Assembly (NCBI RefSeq): GCF_039888675.1
Contig: NZ_JBDQQR010000001.1
Coordinates: forward strand, 3,162,001-3,226,000
Direction of reading: 5' to 3'
DNA length: 64,000 bases
From: Mesorhizobium sp. CAU 1732
GTDB lineage: Bacteria; Pseudomonadota; Alphaproteobacteria; Rhizobiales; Rhizobiaceae
A program made the translations under genes and the position numbers. This document shows, one piece after another, positions 42,347 to 51,963 of the stretch. The notes under the pieces were generated by a model, which saw only the letters and a program-made list of their open reading frames with translations, searched no databases and had not been told where the DNA came from. Numbering within the stretch: position 1 is the stretch's first letter; each line of letters begins with the position of its first letter.

Positions 42347-43369
42347 CTACTTGAAGAGCGCTTCCGCGTCGTCGATCGAAAGCTCGCTGGTGTAGGAATA
42401 GTGCCCAGGCTTGCCCTCGACCTGCGCCGCAGCCTCGGCCAGGTTGGAGGAGTCGATGAACGGAATAGGCAGGTACATCGCGTTCTTGTACTGGCCGGCC
42501 GTTGCGGGCTCCTTGAGCTCACGCCCATCGAGCATCAACACGGCGACGTTCAGCGCCGACGCCATCACGCCGGGAGGGTTCACCGACGCGCCCGAATTGA
42601 GCTTGTCCGCCGTCCAGAGGTCGATGAAGTCCTTGCGGATTTCGCCGGTCGCCGCGATATCGCCGGCCTTGCCGGCATCGATGATCGACTTCCATGCGCC
42701 CGCGGCCATGCCATCCTGCACCCAGACACCGCTGACATCGGGATAGGTCGCCAGAATGTTCTGCATGGCCTGCTGGCCCTGCGCCTGATCCCAGTTCGCA
42801 TTGACCTCGTTGACGACTTCGATGTCCGGATGCTTCTCGAACACCGAACGATAACCGGCGACACGCATTTCATTGGCCGGATGGCCCGCGACGCCGTTGA
42901 TCGCGACGACCTTGCCCTTGCCGTCGAGCGTCTTTGCAAGCCACTCCGCGCCGGCGGCGCCCCATGCAGTCTGGTCGATGCCGACATAAAGCGCGTCGGG
43001 CGACGACACTTCCGCATCGGTCGAGATCACCAGGATGCCGGCTTCCTTCGCCTGCGCGAAAACCGGATCGAACGCGGTCGGGCTGTTCGGATTGATGATG
43101 ATCGCATCGACGCCCTGGCTGATGAAGTTGCGGACATGCGCGATCTGGCCGGGCACGTCGACATTGGCGCTCTGCACCACGACCTTGACCGTATGGCCCT
43201 TTTCTTCCCACGCTGCCGCGGCGGCCTGGGCCTCCTCGATCATCTGGGTGCGCCACTCCGAGCCGACCCAGCCATTCGACAGGCCGATGGTGAACTCTTC
43301 GGCCTGCGCAACGCCGGCCGACATGGCGAGCGCCGCAACGGACGCCGCGACTATAGACAATCTAGACAT
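42347..43369 (-). CDS. Sugar ABC transporter periplasmic substrate-binding protein
   Basis: This 340-residue protein has a signal peptide (residues 1-23, ending GVAQA) and the CUT2 binding fold with EFTIGLSNGWVGSEWRTQM at the start of the mature part. It resembles ribose, xylose and galactose binders (RbsB group) and delivers its ligand to the adjacent permeases. GGGAGGA lies 5 bases before the ATG. The specific sugar cannot be told from sequence. Confidence 0.9.
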   Translation of the reverse strand: MSRLSIVAASVAALAMSAGVAQAEEFTIGLSNGWVGSEWRTQMIEEAQAAAAAWEEKGHTVKVVVQSANVDVPGQIAHVRNFISQGVDAIIINPNSPTAFDPVFAQAKEAGILVISTDAEVSSPDALYVGIDQTAWGAAGAEWLAKTLDGKGKVVAINGVAGHPANEMRVAGYRSVFEKHPDIEVVNEVNANWDQAQGQQAMQNILATYPDVSGVWVQDGMAAGAWKSIIDAGKAGDIAATGEIRKDFIDLWTADKLNSGASVNPPGVMASALNVAVLMLDGRELKEPATAGQYKNAMYLPIPFIDSSNLAEAAAQVEGKPGHYSYTSELSIDDAEALFK

Positions 43370-43755
43370 TGAATTCCTCCCTAACAGCAAGATGAAATCG
43401 ATTGTATCGGCAATGAAATCGATTTCAATAGGGGCTCGAAGGCTTTTTGTTGTGCGGCGCAGCAATGACGCATCGCTCGGCAAACGACTCTGCCGGCTTA
43501 AAATATGGGCATGGGGCATACATGCGGATGAGAACGCGAGCCGGGCGGGACAGAAGCTCGTCTGCCGTTTCGTTGGCCAGGGCGAGAAGCCGGAGAAATC
43601 TGCCCTGTTCTCCCTACCGCCGGGTCCGGCTGACGCGGCCCACGCTCTCGAAGCCAGAACTGGCGCGGGACGCGAATGTTCCAGCTCAACTCAGCCGGTT
43701 GCGACACTCTCTTCGCGGATGTTGAGCGGCAGCCGACCGTCCGCTACCCTGGCTC
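43370..43755. other. Promoter region of the sugar cluster
   Basis: This 386-base stretch has no convincing gene. Its left end holds the ribosome site and two LacI-type operators. The remainder is GC-rich and unremarkable, with a few short reading frames lacking ribosome sites. Confidence 0.5.
43393..43427 (-). promoter_or_regulatory. Paired LacI-type operators
   Basis: TGAAATCGATTTCA (43414-43427) is a perfect 14-bp palindrome with the central CG typical of LacI-family sites. TGAAATCGATTGTA (43393-43406) matches 12 of 14 bases. Their centres are 21 bp apart, two helical turns, 31-51 bases upstream of the binding-protein start. The LacI-family repressor encoded in the same cluster is the obvious candidate binder. 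Confidence 0.8.
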
Positions 43756-43911
43756 ATGATCAAACTCCGAACAGCCCTGGTTCTGATTACGCTCCTGACC
43801 ATCCAGGGATGCGGCACGGGCGGCATGACGCGGGCGATGCAGCCCGTGGTCGATGGCTTCGAGCGCGGGGAACGCGTGTCCCAGGACATCCGCCAGAAAA
43901 AAGATGAATGA
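43756..43911 (+). CDS. Putative small lipoprotein (51 aa)
   Basis: The 51-residue product begins MIKLRTALVLITLLTIQGCGTG, a signal peptide ending in a lipobox-like IQGC (Cys about 19), followed by a short polar tail ending in lysines. This is similar in size and form to entericidin or other small lipoproteins. The ribosome site is weak, so it is a tentative gene. Confidence 0.45.
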   Translation: MIKLRTALVLITLLTIQGCGTGGMTRAMQPVVDGFERGERVSQDIRQKKDE

Positions 43912-44110
43912 TCGGCGGAACCATTGGGCGGGTGAAGTGTTGTGCGCCGGGTCGCTCTGCTTAACCCAAGCCCCCCGCCCAAGTGGGGCGACCCAAACTC
44001 CCCAGCATCATATGTGTCGGAATGCACCCCGGAGGCCTGACGCATCAGTCCCGCGCTGCTCGGACGTGCCGGCGGAAACGCGGCGTGTCCCGCCGGAAGG
44101 AACAGCCCTT

Positions 44111-45145
44111 CTACTGGAGAATTCTGTTGCCCACGAAACCTTGCGCGCCGTCGGATTGATCCATCAAGCGGTTTGACATCGAGGGATCGTCCAGTCCCGT
44201 CGCGACGACGGAGACCCGGAATTTGCCCTGCAATTGCTTGTCGAAGATCGCGCCGACGATGATGTCGGCCTCGTCGGACACCTCACCGCGAATCCGCGTG
44301 GCGGCCTCGTCGACTTCGAACAACGTCATGTCCATGCCGCCCGATATCGAGACGAGCACGCCCCGCGCGCCCCTCATCGAGGTCTCGTCCAGAAGCGGGT
44401 TGGCGATCGCGGCTTCGGCGGCGTTGATCGCACGCCCCTCGCCCGATGCCTCGCCCGTCCCCATCATGGCCCGGCCCATGCCCTTCATGATGGATTTCAC
44501 GTCGGCGAAATCGAGGTTGATCAGGCCTTCCTTGACGATCAGATCGGTGATGCATCCGACGCCCGAATAGAGCACCCGGTCGGCGATGACGAACGCATCG
44601 GCGAACGTCGTCTTGGCGTCCGCGATCCGGAACAGGTTCTGGTTGGGAATGACGATGACCGTGTCCGCGCATTGGCGCAGGCGCTCGACACCCTCTTCGG
44701 CCATTTTCATGCGCCGATTGCCTTCGAAGGTGAACGGCTTGGTCACGACGCCGACCGTCAGGATGCCGGCCTGGCGCGCCGCCTGGGCGATGATGGGTGC
44801 GGCACCCGTGCCGGTGCCTCCGCCCATGCCCGCGGTCACGAAGCACATATGCGTGCCCGCGAGGTGGTCCATGATCTCATCGATGGATTCTTCCGCCGCC
44901 GCCATGCCGATTTCCGGCAGGGAGCCTGCGCCGAGGCCCTCGGTGACGTGAGCGCCGAGTTGGATCAGCTTCGTCGCCTTGGACATGGCGAGCGCCTGCG
45001 CATCGGTGTTGGCGACGACGAATTCCGCGCCCTGCAGGTTCTCGGCAATCATGTTGTTCACGGCATTGCCGCCGCCGCCGCCCACGCCGATGACGGTGAT
45101 CTTGGGCCGCATCTCGCTGATGACGGGCTTCTTGATGTCGATCAT
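44111..45145 (-). CDS. ftsZ: FtsZ-like tubulin homologue lacking the C-terminal tail (FtsZ2 type)
   Basis: This 344-residue protein has the complete FtsZ GTPase fold: [13 protein letters not shown] (about residues 20-32), the tubulin signature GGGTGTG (about 108-114) and the T7 loop [11 protein letters not shown] (about 209-219). It stops right after the activation domain, so the disordered linker and the conserved C-terminal peptide that binds FtsA and ZipA are absent. Sinorhizobium carries a similar non-essential ftsZ2. AGGAG precedes the ATG at 45145. It stands apart from a division cluster. Confidence 0.9.
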   Translation of the reverse strand: MIDIKKPVISEMRPKITVIGVGGGGGNAVNNMIAENLQGAEFVVANTDAQALAMSKATKLIQLGAHVTEGLGAGSLPEIGMAAAEESIDEIMDHLAGTHMCFVTAGMGGGTGTGAAPIIAQAARQAGILTVGVVTKPFTFEGNRRMKMAEEGVERLRQCADTVIVIPNQNLFRIADAKTTFADAFVIADRVLYSGVGCITDLIVKEGLINLDFADVKSIMKGMGRAMMGTGEASGEGRAINAAEAAIANPLLDETSMRGARGVLVSISGGMDMTLFEVDEAATRIRGEVSDEADIIVGAIFDKQLQGKFRVSVVATGLDDPSMSNRLMDQSDGAQGFVGNRILQ

Positions 45146-45441
45146 GCCTTTGCTCCTGTTCAACAGCTCCCCCGGATCATTATGCGACAGCAGTTCGGAT
45201 CGGCTGTGAGGGCTGGACGCACGCGCGAATCAGGCTGCGTCAGTCACCCCCGTAGAAGCCAGAGTGTTGCCGAGGGTGCAAGCCTGAGAACCAGCCACGA
45301 TAGCTTGTCTGGCTCTCACAAATTGTCTCGCAAGGGAGAGAGTGATCGAGGCAGTCCGCGAGGGAACCGACGTAAAGGGGACTGTAAAACAGGTCCCGGA
45401 TCGCAAAAACGATACCAAAAAAGCCTGCCAAGTCGTTGAAA
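45146..45441. other. Intergenic region between ftsZ2 and tRNA-Lys
   Basis: These 296 bases carry no convincing gene. Weak open frames run through into the tRNA, which marks them as spurious. The composition is slightly less GC-rich than the surroundings. A run of six A at 45418-45423 gives a T-run downstream of the tRNA on its strand and may serve termination. Confidence 0.4.
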
Positions 45442-45517
<76 letters not shown>

Positions 45518-45640
45518 GCCGGGCAGAAGTCCGTGAGGACCGCCGCAAGAGGAGGCCCCTATAGCCGCTCAATTTCGCAGTGTCCAGCGCGAAACGGCAG
45601 CTTTGCGAATTTATCCGGCTCATGCATGGTTGTCGTAACG

Positions 45641-46561
45641 TCAGGACAAAAGCGCACCCGCCGCGACCTTTACCGCGTTTCCGCCGATGCGCGCGGCGCT
45701 GACCGCAAGCTGCCGGATGTCGAGCTCCAGCCGGATGTGCGACGGACGGCCCATCTCGATACCCTGCTCTATCCAGCATTGATGCGCACCGTCGCGCGGT
45801 TCGTCGAAGAAGGCGATCGCGCCGGAGAAGGCGGCGGCGGCCGAGCCCGTCGCCGGATCCTCGTAGGTCGGCGGGCCCGGCACGAACATGCGCGCATGGA
45901 AGGCGCTCGTGTGATGCAGCGTTTCCCGGCAGTAGAGATAGGCGCAGGCGGGGTTGCCGTCGGCGCGGCGCGGGGCAAGGTCCAGCCAGGCCTGCCCGTC
46001 GAAACGAACCCGTGCCATCGCCTCGATGCCGGAAACGGGCACCGTCAGATACGGAACACCGGCCGACCAGAGGCTTGGACGATGATTCTCGAAGCCGATC
46101 TCGTGCGGGCCCAGACCGATCGCAGCCGCGATCGCCTCATTGTCCGGCACATATTCGAGCGACTGCGACAGTTGCGGCAGATCGAATTCCGCGAACGCCA
46201 CGCCGTCTTCGTGGCTCACCACGCAACGCACGTCACCGATCTTTTCTTCGAGAACCAGGAGGGAAGCGGCGTCATTGCCGACCCCATCCCCGTTCCGCTC
46301 GGCAAGCGCGATGGCCGTTCCGACTGTGGGATGCCCCGCAAAGGGCAGTTCGTATTTCGGCGTGAAGATGCGAAGGGCTGCGGCATGTCCCGGCCGCGCC
46401 GGCGGTGACACGAACACCGTCTCGGACAGGTTGAACTCCGCCGCGATCGCCTGCATGGCGCCATCGTCGAGGCCGTCCGCGTCGAGCACGATTGCCAGCG
46501 GGTTTCCGGCCAGCCGCTCGCGCGTGAAGACGTCGTAGATCACGTAGTTTCGCTCACCCAT
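45641..46561 (-). CDS. PhzF-family isomerase/epimerase
   Basis: This 306-residue protein has the diaminopimelate-epimerase-like double fold. VFTRERLAGNPLAIV (about residues 9-23), FNLSETVFV with the catalytic Glu (about 42-50), LPFAGHPTVGTA (about 72-83) and EDPATGSAAAA (about 233-243) are present. It is related to PhzF of phenazine synthesis, but stand-alone homologues are common and their substrate is unknown. The ATG at 46561 follows ATGAGG; a start 12 bases earlier is possible. Confidence 0.88.
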   Translation of the reverse strand: MGERNYVIYDVFTRERLAGNPLAIVLDADGLDDGAMQAIAAEFNLSETVFVSPPARPGHAAALRIFTPKYELPFAGHPTVGTAIALAERNGDGVGNDAASLLVLEEKIGDVRCVVSHEDGVAFAEFDLPQLSQSLEYVPDNEAIAAAIGLGPHEIGFENHRPSLWSAGVPYLTVPVSGIEAMARVRFDGQAWLDLAPRRADGNPACAYLYCRETLHHTSAFHARMFVPGPPTYEDPATGSAAAAFSGAIAFFDEPRDGAHQCWIEQGIEMGRPSHIRLELDIRQLAVSAARIGGNAVKVAAGALLS

Positions 46562-46688
46562 CCGGTGCCTCATTCCTCTGCAACCATGGCGCGCGGCTCA
46601 ACATGGCCAAACTTTAATTTGATCTCCGCGCTCAGATACATGATGTGTCGTGTGTAGGGATTTTTGAAGACCAAGGCTGCGCGGACGG

Positions 46689-47993
46689 ATGGACCAGATC
46701 GTCGAACGCCCCGCGAAGGCGAAATTCGCGTCTCCCGAACCCATCGAGCAGGCGCTGGCGCTTGACGCCGCCGGAAAGCCCAGACGCGCACGCCGCCGCT
46801 GGCCGCTCGTCGTCGCGCTGCTTGCCACCGTCGCGGTCGGCATAGGCGCATGGCAGTGGAACGCGTCGGCGACACCGCCGGTCTCCTATCGCACTCTGCC
46901 GGTGGAAACCGGCCAGCTCACCGTCGAGGTCTCGGCAACGGGCACGCTCGCTCCCCTCACCCAGGTGGACGTGTCGAGCGAATTGTCGGGCGTGGTGCGC
47001 TCGGTTTCCGTCGATGAGAACCAGCGCGTTTCCACCGGCGACATCCTGGCCGAACTCGACACCACGCGCATCCGCGCCCAGGTCGAGCGGGCTCAGGCGA
47101 ATGTCAGCGCCGCCGATGCGCGCGTCGCAGATGCCAACGTGACACTTAAAGAAACCGAGCAGGCGCTTGCGCGCACGCAGCAGCTTTCCGGCCGCGGCAT
47201 GGTCGCCGATCAGGCGCTGGAAACGGCATCCGCCGCCCGCGACAGGGCCGCGAGCGCCGTATCCATCGCGCAGGCCAATCTCGAAGTCGCCGTCGCCGAC
47301 CTGAAACTGCAGGAAGCCGATCTCGCCAAGAGCACGATCTATGCGCCGATCGACGGCATCGTGCTGACGCGCTCCGTGAACCCCGGCCAGACGGTCGCAT
47401 CGTCGATGTCCGCGCCGGTTCTCTTCGTGATCGCCGAAAACCTCGAAACGATGGAACTGAAGGCTGCCGTCGACGAGGCGGATATCGGCTCGGTCCAGCC
47501 CGGTCAGGAGGCGCGTTTCACCGTCGATGCCTTCCCGGAACGCCGGTTCGATGCGGAAATCCGCGACGTCGCCTTTGCATCCGTGGTGACGGAGGGCGTC
47601 GTGACCTATCAGGCGCGGCTCAATGTCGACAACGCGGAGCTCCTGCTGCGCCCCGGCATGACCGCGACGGTCGACATCATCACGCGCGAGGCCGACGGCG
47701 TCCTTCTCGCGCCCGCCGCAGCCTTCCGCTACAGCCCGCCGCCCGCGACGCGACAGGGCGGCTGGTCGTTGCAGGCCCTTTTCATGCCGCAGAGGCCACG
47801 CATGGGCATGGGCGGCCGCTCGGGCGGATCGTCGAGAGCGCGCGGCGGCGAAGGACGACCCGTCTACGTGCTGCGCGACGGGCAGCCGCAGGAGGTGCGC
47901 GTCACCACCGGCGCGACCGATGGCGATTTCGTCGAAATCCTGTCCGGCCTTTCGGACGGCGATCAGGTGATCGTCGGCTCGTCGCAGCGTTGA
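46689..47993 (+). CDS. Periplasmic adaptor subunit of efflux pump (MacA/HlyD type)
   Basis: This 434-residue membrane fusion protein has an N-terminal membrane anchor (about residues 40-58, WPLVVALLATVAVGIGAWQW). It is followed by lipoyl half-motifs, a coiled-coil hairpin (about 128-200, rich in Ala/Gln/Glu) and a beta-barrel domain. The C-terminal insert GGRSGGSSRARGGEGRP is low-complexity. It bridges the inner-membrane permease to an outer-membrane channel, not encoded in this window. It is the first gene of a three-gene MacAB-like operon. Confidence 0.87.
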   Translation: MDQIVERPAKAKFASPEPIEQALALDAAGKPRRARRRWPLVVALLATVAVGIGAWQWNASATPPVSYRTLPVETGQLTVEVSATGTLAPLTQVDVSSELSGVVRSVSVDENQRVSTGDILAELDTTRIRAQVERAQANVSAADARVADANVTLKETEQALARTQQLSGRGMVADQALETASAARDRAASAVSIAQANLEVAVADLKLQEADLAKSTIYAPIDGIVLTRSVNPGQTVASSMSAPVLFVIAENLETMELKAAVDEADIGSVQPGQEARFTVDAFPERRFDAEIRDVAFASVVTEGVVTYQARLNVDNAELLLRPGMTATVDIITREADGVLLAPAAAFRYSPPPATRQGGWSLQALFMPQRPRMGMGGRSGGSSRARGGEGRPVYVLRDGQPQEVRVTTGATDGDFVEILSGLSDGDQVIVGSSQR

Positions 47994-48005
47994 GCGGGCG
48001 ATGGC

Positions 48006-48719
48006 ATGAACATGACCGTCGACCCACCGCTTCTGACCTTCACCGATGTCTGGAAGACCTATGGCGCCGGCGAGACGCAGGTCAACGCGCTCGCAGGCGT
48101 GAACCTGACCATCCGGCGCGGCGAGTTCGTCGCGATCATGGGGCCGTCCGGCTCCGGCAAGTCGACCTCGATGAACATCATCGGATGCCTCGATACGCCC
48201 ACCAGCGGCGTCTACGGCTTTCTCGGCATCGATGCGGGTGCGCTCGACAGGTCGCGCCGCGCGATGCTGCGCAATCGCTATATCGGCTTCGTTTTCCAGG
48301 GCTACAATCTGCTGCCGCGTACGACGGCGGCCGAGAATGTCGAGCTGCCGCTGGTCTATCGCGGCGTGCCGGCGCGTGAGCGGCGCGCGCTCGCGATGGA
48401 GGCGTTGGCGCAGGTCGGGCTCACGGGCCGTGAGAGCCACACGCCCGCCGAACTCTCGGGCGGCCAGCAGCAGCGCGTGGCGATCGCGCGCGCCATCGTC
48501 ACGCGGCCGACCCTCCTCGTCGCCGACGAGCCGACCGGCAATCTCGACACGGCGCGCAGCCATGAAATCATGGACCTGTTGACCCGCCTCAATGTCGAGA
48601 GCGGCCTGACCGTCGTCATGGTCACGCATGAGGCCGACATCGCAGCCTACGCCGATCGCACGATCTCGTTCCTCGATGGGCATATCGAGGCCGACACGTT
48701 GGCCGTGGAGGTCGCGTGA
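48006..48719 (+). CDS. ABC transporter ATP-binding protein (MacB/LolD-type)
   Basis: This 237-residue ATPase has Walker [10 protein letters not shown] (about residues 47-55), the Q-loop [11 protein letters not shown], signature [15 protein letters not shown] (about 154-168) and Walker [13 protein letters not shown] (about 175-186). It belongs to the mechanotransmission class with the following FtsX-like permease. The start is 12 bases after the adaptor stop, and its own stop overlaps the permease start (TGATG). Confidence 0.92.
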   Translation: MNMTVDPPLLTFTDVWKTYGAGETQVNALAGVNLTIRRGEFVAIMGPSGSGKSTSMNIIGCLDTPTSGVYGFLGIDAGALDRSRRAMLRNRYIGFVFQGYNLLPRTTAAENVELPLVYRGVPARERRALAMEALAQVGLTGRESHTPAELSGGQQQRVAIARAIVTRPTLLVADEPTGNLDTARSHEIMDLLTRLNVESGLTVVMVTHEADIAAYADRTISFLDGHIEADTLAVEVA

Positions 48720-49927
48720 TGTTTTTCGAAACGGTCAGCCTCGCACTGCGCTCGGTGACACGAAACGCACTCCGGTCGTTCCTCACATTGCTCGGCATCG
48801 TGATCGGCGTCGCCGCCGTCATCGCGATGATCACGATCGGCTCGGGAACGACGGAAAAGGTCAAGCAGGACATCGCCAAGCTCGGCAGCAACCTGCTGAT
48901 CGTTCAGGCGGCGCGCCCGATGCGCGGCGGCACGACCAATTTCACGCCCCGCCAGCTTGGCGAACGCGATCTCGATGGGCTGTTTGAAAACCTGGAGAAT
49001 GTGAAAGCCGTATCCGCCGCCTCGCAGCGCACTGTTCGCGTGGTCTATGGCGCGGACAACACCTCGGCGCAGGTCACGGGCGCGGATCCCGAATATTTCA
49101 CCGCACGCGACTGGACGATCGCACTCGGCCGCGCCTTCACGGATTCCGAAACGCGCGGCGGCGCGAATGTCTGCCTCGTCGGCGAGACCGTGCGCAGCCA
49201 GTTCTTCGGCACAGGCAATCCGGTCGACGCCTCCATCCGTGTCAACAAGATGAGCTGCCGCGTCATCGGGGTTCTGGAAGCCAAGGGAACGGCCGGTTTC
49301 GGACAGGATCAGGACAACATCGTCGTGATGCCGCTCACCACGTTCCAGCGCCGCATTGCCGGCGATCGCGACATCGACATGATCTATGTCGCCGCACAGG
49401 ACGGCATATCGACGGCCGCTGTCCTCTCCGACGTCGAGGACATCCTGCGCCAGACGCGCCGCATCACGCCCGACCAGGAGGACAATTTCACCGTCCGCGA
49501 CATGACCCAGATCGCCGATGCGATGACCAGCACCACGACGGTCATGACCGGCATGCTGGGGGCGCTCGCCGGCGTCAGCCTGCTCGTCGGCGGCATCGGC
49601 ATCATGAACATCATGCTCGTGTCGGTGACGGAGCGAACGCGCGAGATCGGCATCAGGCTGGCGATCGGCGCGCATGAAAAGCACATCCTCGTGCAGTTTC
49701 TCGTCGAGGCGACGGTCCTGTCGCTTCTGGGCGGACTGATCGGCATCGTGCTTGGACTGTCGCTCGCCGGCATCGCAACAATGGCGCTCGCGATACCGTT
49801 CGTGCCGAGCCTGTCGGTCATTGTGCTGGCGGTCGGCTTTTCAGCCGCGATCGGCATGGTGTTCGGCTTTTTCCCGGCATTGCGCGGCGCGCGTCTCGAT
49901 CCCATCGACGCGCTGAGACACGAATAG
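48719..49927 (+). CDS. ABC transporter permease (MacB/FtsX-type)
   Basis: This 402-residue protein has one N-terminal span (about 20-42), a large periplasmic MacB_PCD domain (about 45-270) and three C-terminal spans with the FtsX signature MLVSVTERTREIGIRLAIGA (about 300-319). Together with the ATPase and adaptor it should export macrolides, lipoproteins or peptides. The split ATPase/permease design is as in many alphaproteobacteria. Confidence 0.9.
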   Translation: MFFETVSLALRSVTRNALRSFLTLLGIVIGVAAVIAMITIGSGTTEKVKQDIAKLGSNLLIVQAARPMRGGTTNFTPRQLGERDLDGLFENLENVKAVSAASQRTVRVVYGADNTSAQVTGADPEYFTARDWTIALGRAFTDSETRGGANVCLVGETVRSQFFGTGNPVDASIRVNKMSCRVIGVLEAKGTAGFGQDQDNIVVMPLTTFQRRIAGDRDIDMIYVAAQDGISTAAVLSDVEDILRQTRRITPDQEDNFTVRDMTQIADAMTSTTTVMTGMLGALAGVSLLVGGIGIMNIMLVSVTERTREIGIRLAIGAHEKHILVQFLVEATVLSLLGGLIGIVLGLSLAGIATMALAIPFVPSLSVIVLAVGFSAAIGMVFGFFPALRGARLDPIDALRHE

Positions 49928-49932
49928 ATCCC

Positions 49933-50655
49933 TCAGCGTTCCGGCGGATTGGAGAAATGCCACGCGATCAGGTCGGGCATTTGTTGCGCGAGACGGTCCG
50001 GCAGGTCGCTCGGGCTCCGGATGATCACCGGACCTTCGATCTCGGGATCGTCCTCCGCCGCGACGTGACGGCGTATATCCTCGGCCAACTCGTCGGCACT
50101 GCGGTCCAGAAAATAGCGGCGGAAGACGACCGTGCCCGTTGTCTTCGAAACGGCATGATACTGGCGTTCGTGCGGCACGCCCGACAGATCGATACCTGTC
50201 TCCTCGATCACCTCGCGACGCATATTGGCTTCGAGGTCTGCCTTGCCGTCCGGAAAGTCGACCGGCTCGAACGAGCCCGCCGCGAAGTAGACGGTGCCCG
50301 CATTGACCGTCGAGGGCCCCATACGGATCGCCACCAGCGCGTTGTCGGAGCTCACCAGCATTGCATGCGTATAAGCGTGTCCGGCGCCGGGGATGGGACG
50401 CAGGGACCGCCAGTAGAGAAACGTCGCGTAACGCACGATGTGGCAGCGCCCGACCAGATCGTCGCCGCGTAGCGAAAGGCTTGAGAGAAGCGCCACCTCG
50501 CCGTCGAACAGGGCCGGGTTCGCCGCCTTGGCGACCTCCCAATGCGCCTCGATCGCCGAGACATTGGCTGCGGCGAAGGGGTGCGGCGATGGATCGAGCA
50601 CGACCGACACGTCGCCCACGGCAAACACCCGGTCTGTCGGAAGATCGAATTGCAT
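49933..50655 (-). CDS. NUDIX hydrolase
   Basis: This 240-residue protein has the Nudix helix REVIEETGI (about residues 151-159) preceded by GKADLEANMR; the first half of the canonical box is degenerate. It probably hydrolyses a nucleoside diphosphate derivative. The long N-terminal part (about 1-95) is unusual for a housekeeping MutT. It begins 2 bases after the stop of the endonuclease/exonuclease/phosphatase gene, so the two are co-transcribed. Confidence 0.82.
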   Translation of the reverse strand: MQFDLPTDRVFAVGDVSVVLDPSPHPFAAANVSAIEAHWEVAKAANPALFDGEVALLSSLSLRGDDLVGRCHIVRYATFLYWRSLRPIPGAGHAYTHAMLVSSDNALVAIRMGPSTVNAGTVYFAAGSFEPVDFPDGKADLEANMRREVIEETGIDLSGVPHERQYHAVSKTTGTVVFRRYFLDRSADELAEDIRRHVAAEDDPEIEGPVIIRSPSDLPDRLAQQMPDLIAWHFSNPPER

Positions 50656-50657
50656 TG

Positions 50658-51770
50658 TCACGCGATATCCAGTTCGACGACGACGGGACAGTGATCCGAC
50701 GCCTTCGGCCGATCCCAGCCGACCCGCGGAAAGCGCTCGACCTCCTGCCCTTTCGGAAATGGCGTCCTGAAGGGCTGCCCGTTTCGGACGATCTCCGGTA
50801 TCGCCGTCGCGTTGCGGCTTGCCAGCCCCTTCGACGCCAGGATGTAGTCGAGCTGGCACAGATGCCGCTCCTGCGGGCCGCGTGTGTGGTAGAGCGTCCA
50901 GCGATCCATCTCGGGCCGCCGTTCCACAAGGTTCTCGCAAAACCCGCCGGCGGTCAGGACATCGAGCGACGAGCGCGTCTCCCGCACCGGCTGGTATGCG
51001 AAGCCTTCGAAGGCATCGCCGGTGATGACGACACGCTCGCGATAGTCGTTGAAGTCGCCGCAGATCGCCCAGCGCTTGTCGGATGCATGGTCGTGGCCGA
51101 ACCGGTCCTCGATGATCCGCCGCACGGCCGCCGCTTCGGCGAAACGGACCGGCATCGTCGCCTCGCGTCCATCGAGACCGTTGCGCGGACTGCCCATCGA
51201 CTTGAAATGCACGCAATAGAGCGTGAACGGCTTGCCCGCGATCTTGAGGTCGAGTTCGAGGCAATCGCGTCGAAAAATCCGCTCGTTGGGCATTTCGCCG
51301 ACGGCTTCCAGTTCCGGCACGTGAAGGTTCAGGTCGGCATAGGTCAGATGCGCATGGCTCTGCATGCGCACCACCTCGATGGGCTGGCCGTGTCGCGTCT
51401 GCTCGCGCACCATGACCGCGACGTCGATCCCGCGCGTATCGTTGCCGGTGGTGGTGAACTTCTCGCGGTAGCCATGGCCGATCATCTTGAAAAGGTAGCC
51501 ATATTCGAAAGCGCGAAGCGCCTCGATGTTGTCGACTTCCTGAAGGCACAGGATGTCCGCGCGGGTGGCGGCGATCGCAAGCGCGGAGAGCTGCCGCGCA
51601 TCGTCGGTATGTGCGATCGTGCGCGCGCGTTCCAGCAGCCTGTACTCGGCCTCGTCCTGGATATCGTAGAGCGCGAGAACGCGATCCTGATGAAGCTGGT
51701 TCCGGAAGCCGGAGAAGTCGAACCTGTTCATGAGGTTTTCGACGTTGAAGGTGGCGAGGCGCAAGGACAT
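50658..51770 (-). CDS. Endonuclease/exonuclease/phosphatase-fold protein
   Basis: This 370-residue protein has the EEP superfamily motifs: LRLATFNVENLM (about 3-14, catalytic Asn), CLQEVDN (about 79-85, metal-binding Glu), GDFNDYR (about 239-245) and the C-terminal SDHCPVVVELD (about 358-368). The metal-dependent hydrolysis could be of DNA, nucleotides or phospholipids. The ATG at 51770 is chosen over an upstream start because the family begins near here. Confidence 0.87.
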   Translation of the reverse strand: MSLRLATFNVENLMNRFDFSGFRNQLHQDRVLALYDIQDEAEYRLLERARTIAHTDDARQLSALAIAATRADILCLQEVDNIEALRAFEYGYLFKMIGHGYREKFTTTGNDTRGIDVAVMVREQTRHGQPIEVVRMQSHAHLTYADLNLHVPELEAVGEMPNERIFRRDCLELDLKIAGKPFTLYCVHFKSMGSPRNGLDGREATMPVRFAEAAAVRRIIEDRFGHDHASDKRWAICGDFNDYRERVVITGDAFEGFAYQPVRETRSSLDVLTAGGFCENLVERRPEMDRWTLYHTRGPQERHLCQLDYILASKGLASRNATAIPEIVRNGQPFRTPFPKGQEVERFPRVGWDRPKASDHCPVVVELDIA

Positions 51771-51963
51771 GACACACGTTTGAACCGCGATCTGTCCGAT
51801 TGCAAGAACGTCCGCCACCCGGGCCCTCGCAAGGGACGCAACAAAAAGCGCCGGAACGCGTTTACCCTGTATTCATCGAGCGTTCATCCGCCCTCAGCGA
51901 TAGTGCCTTCATGCGTGGTTGGGACTTTGGCTTGGCGGATAATCCTGATCCGAGGAGAATGAC

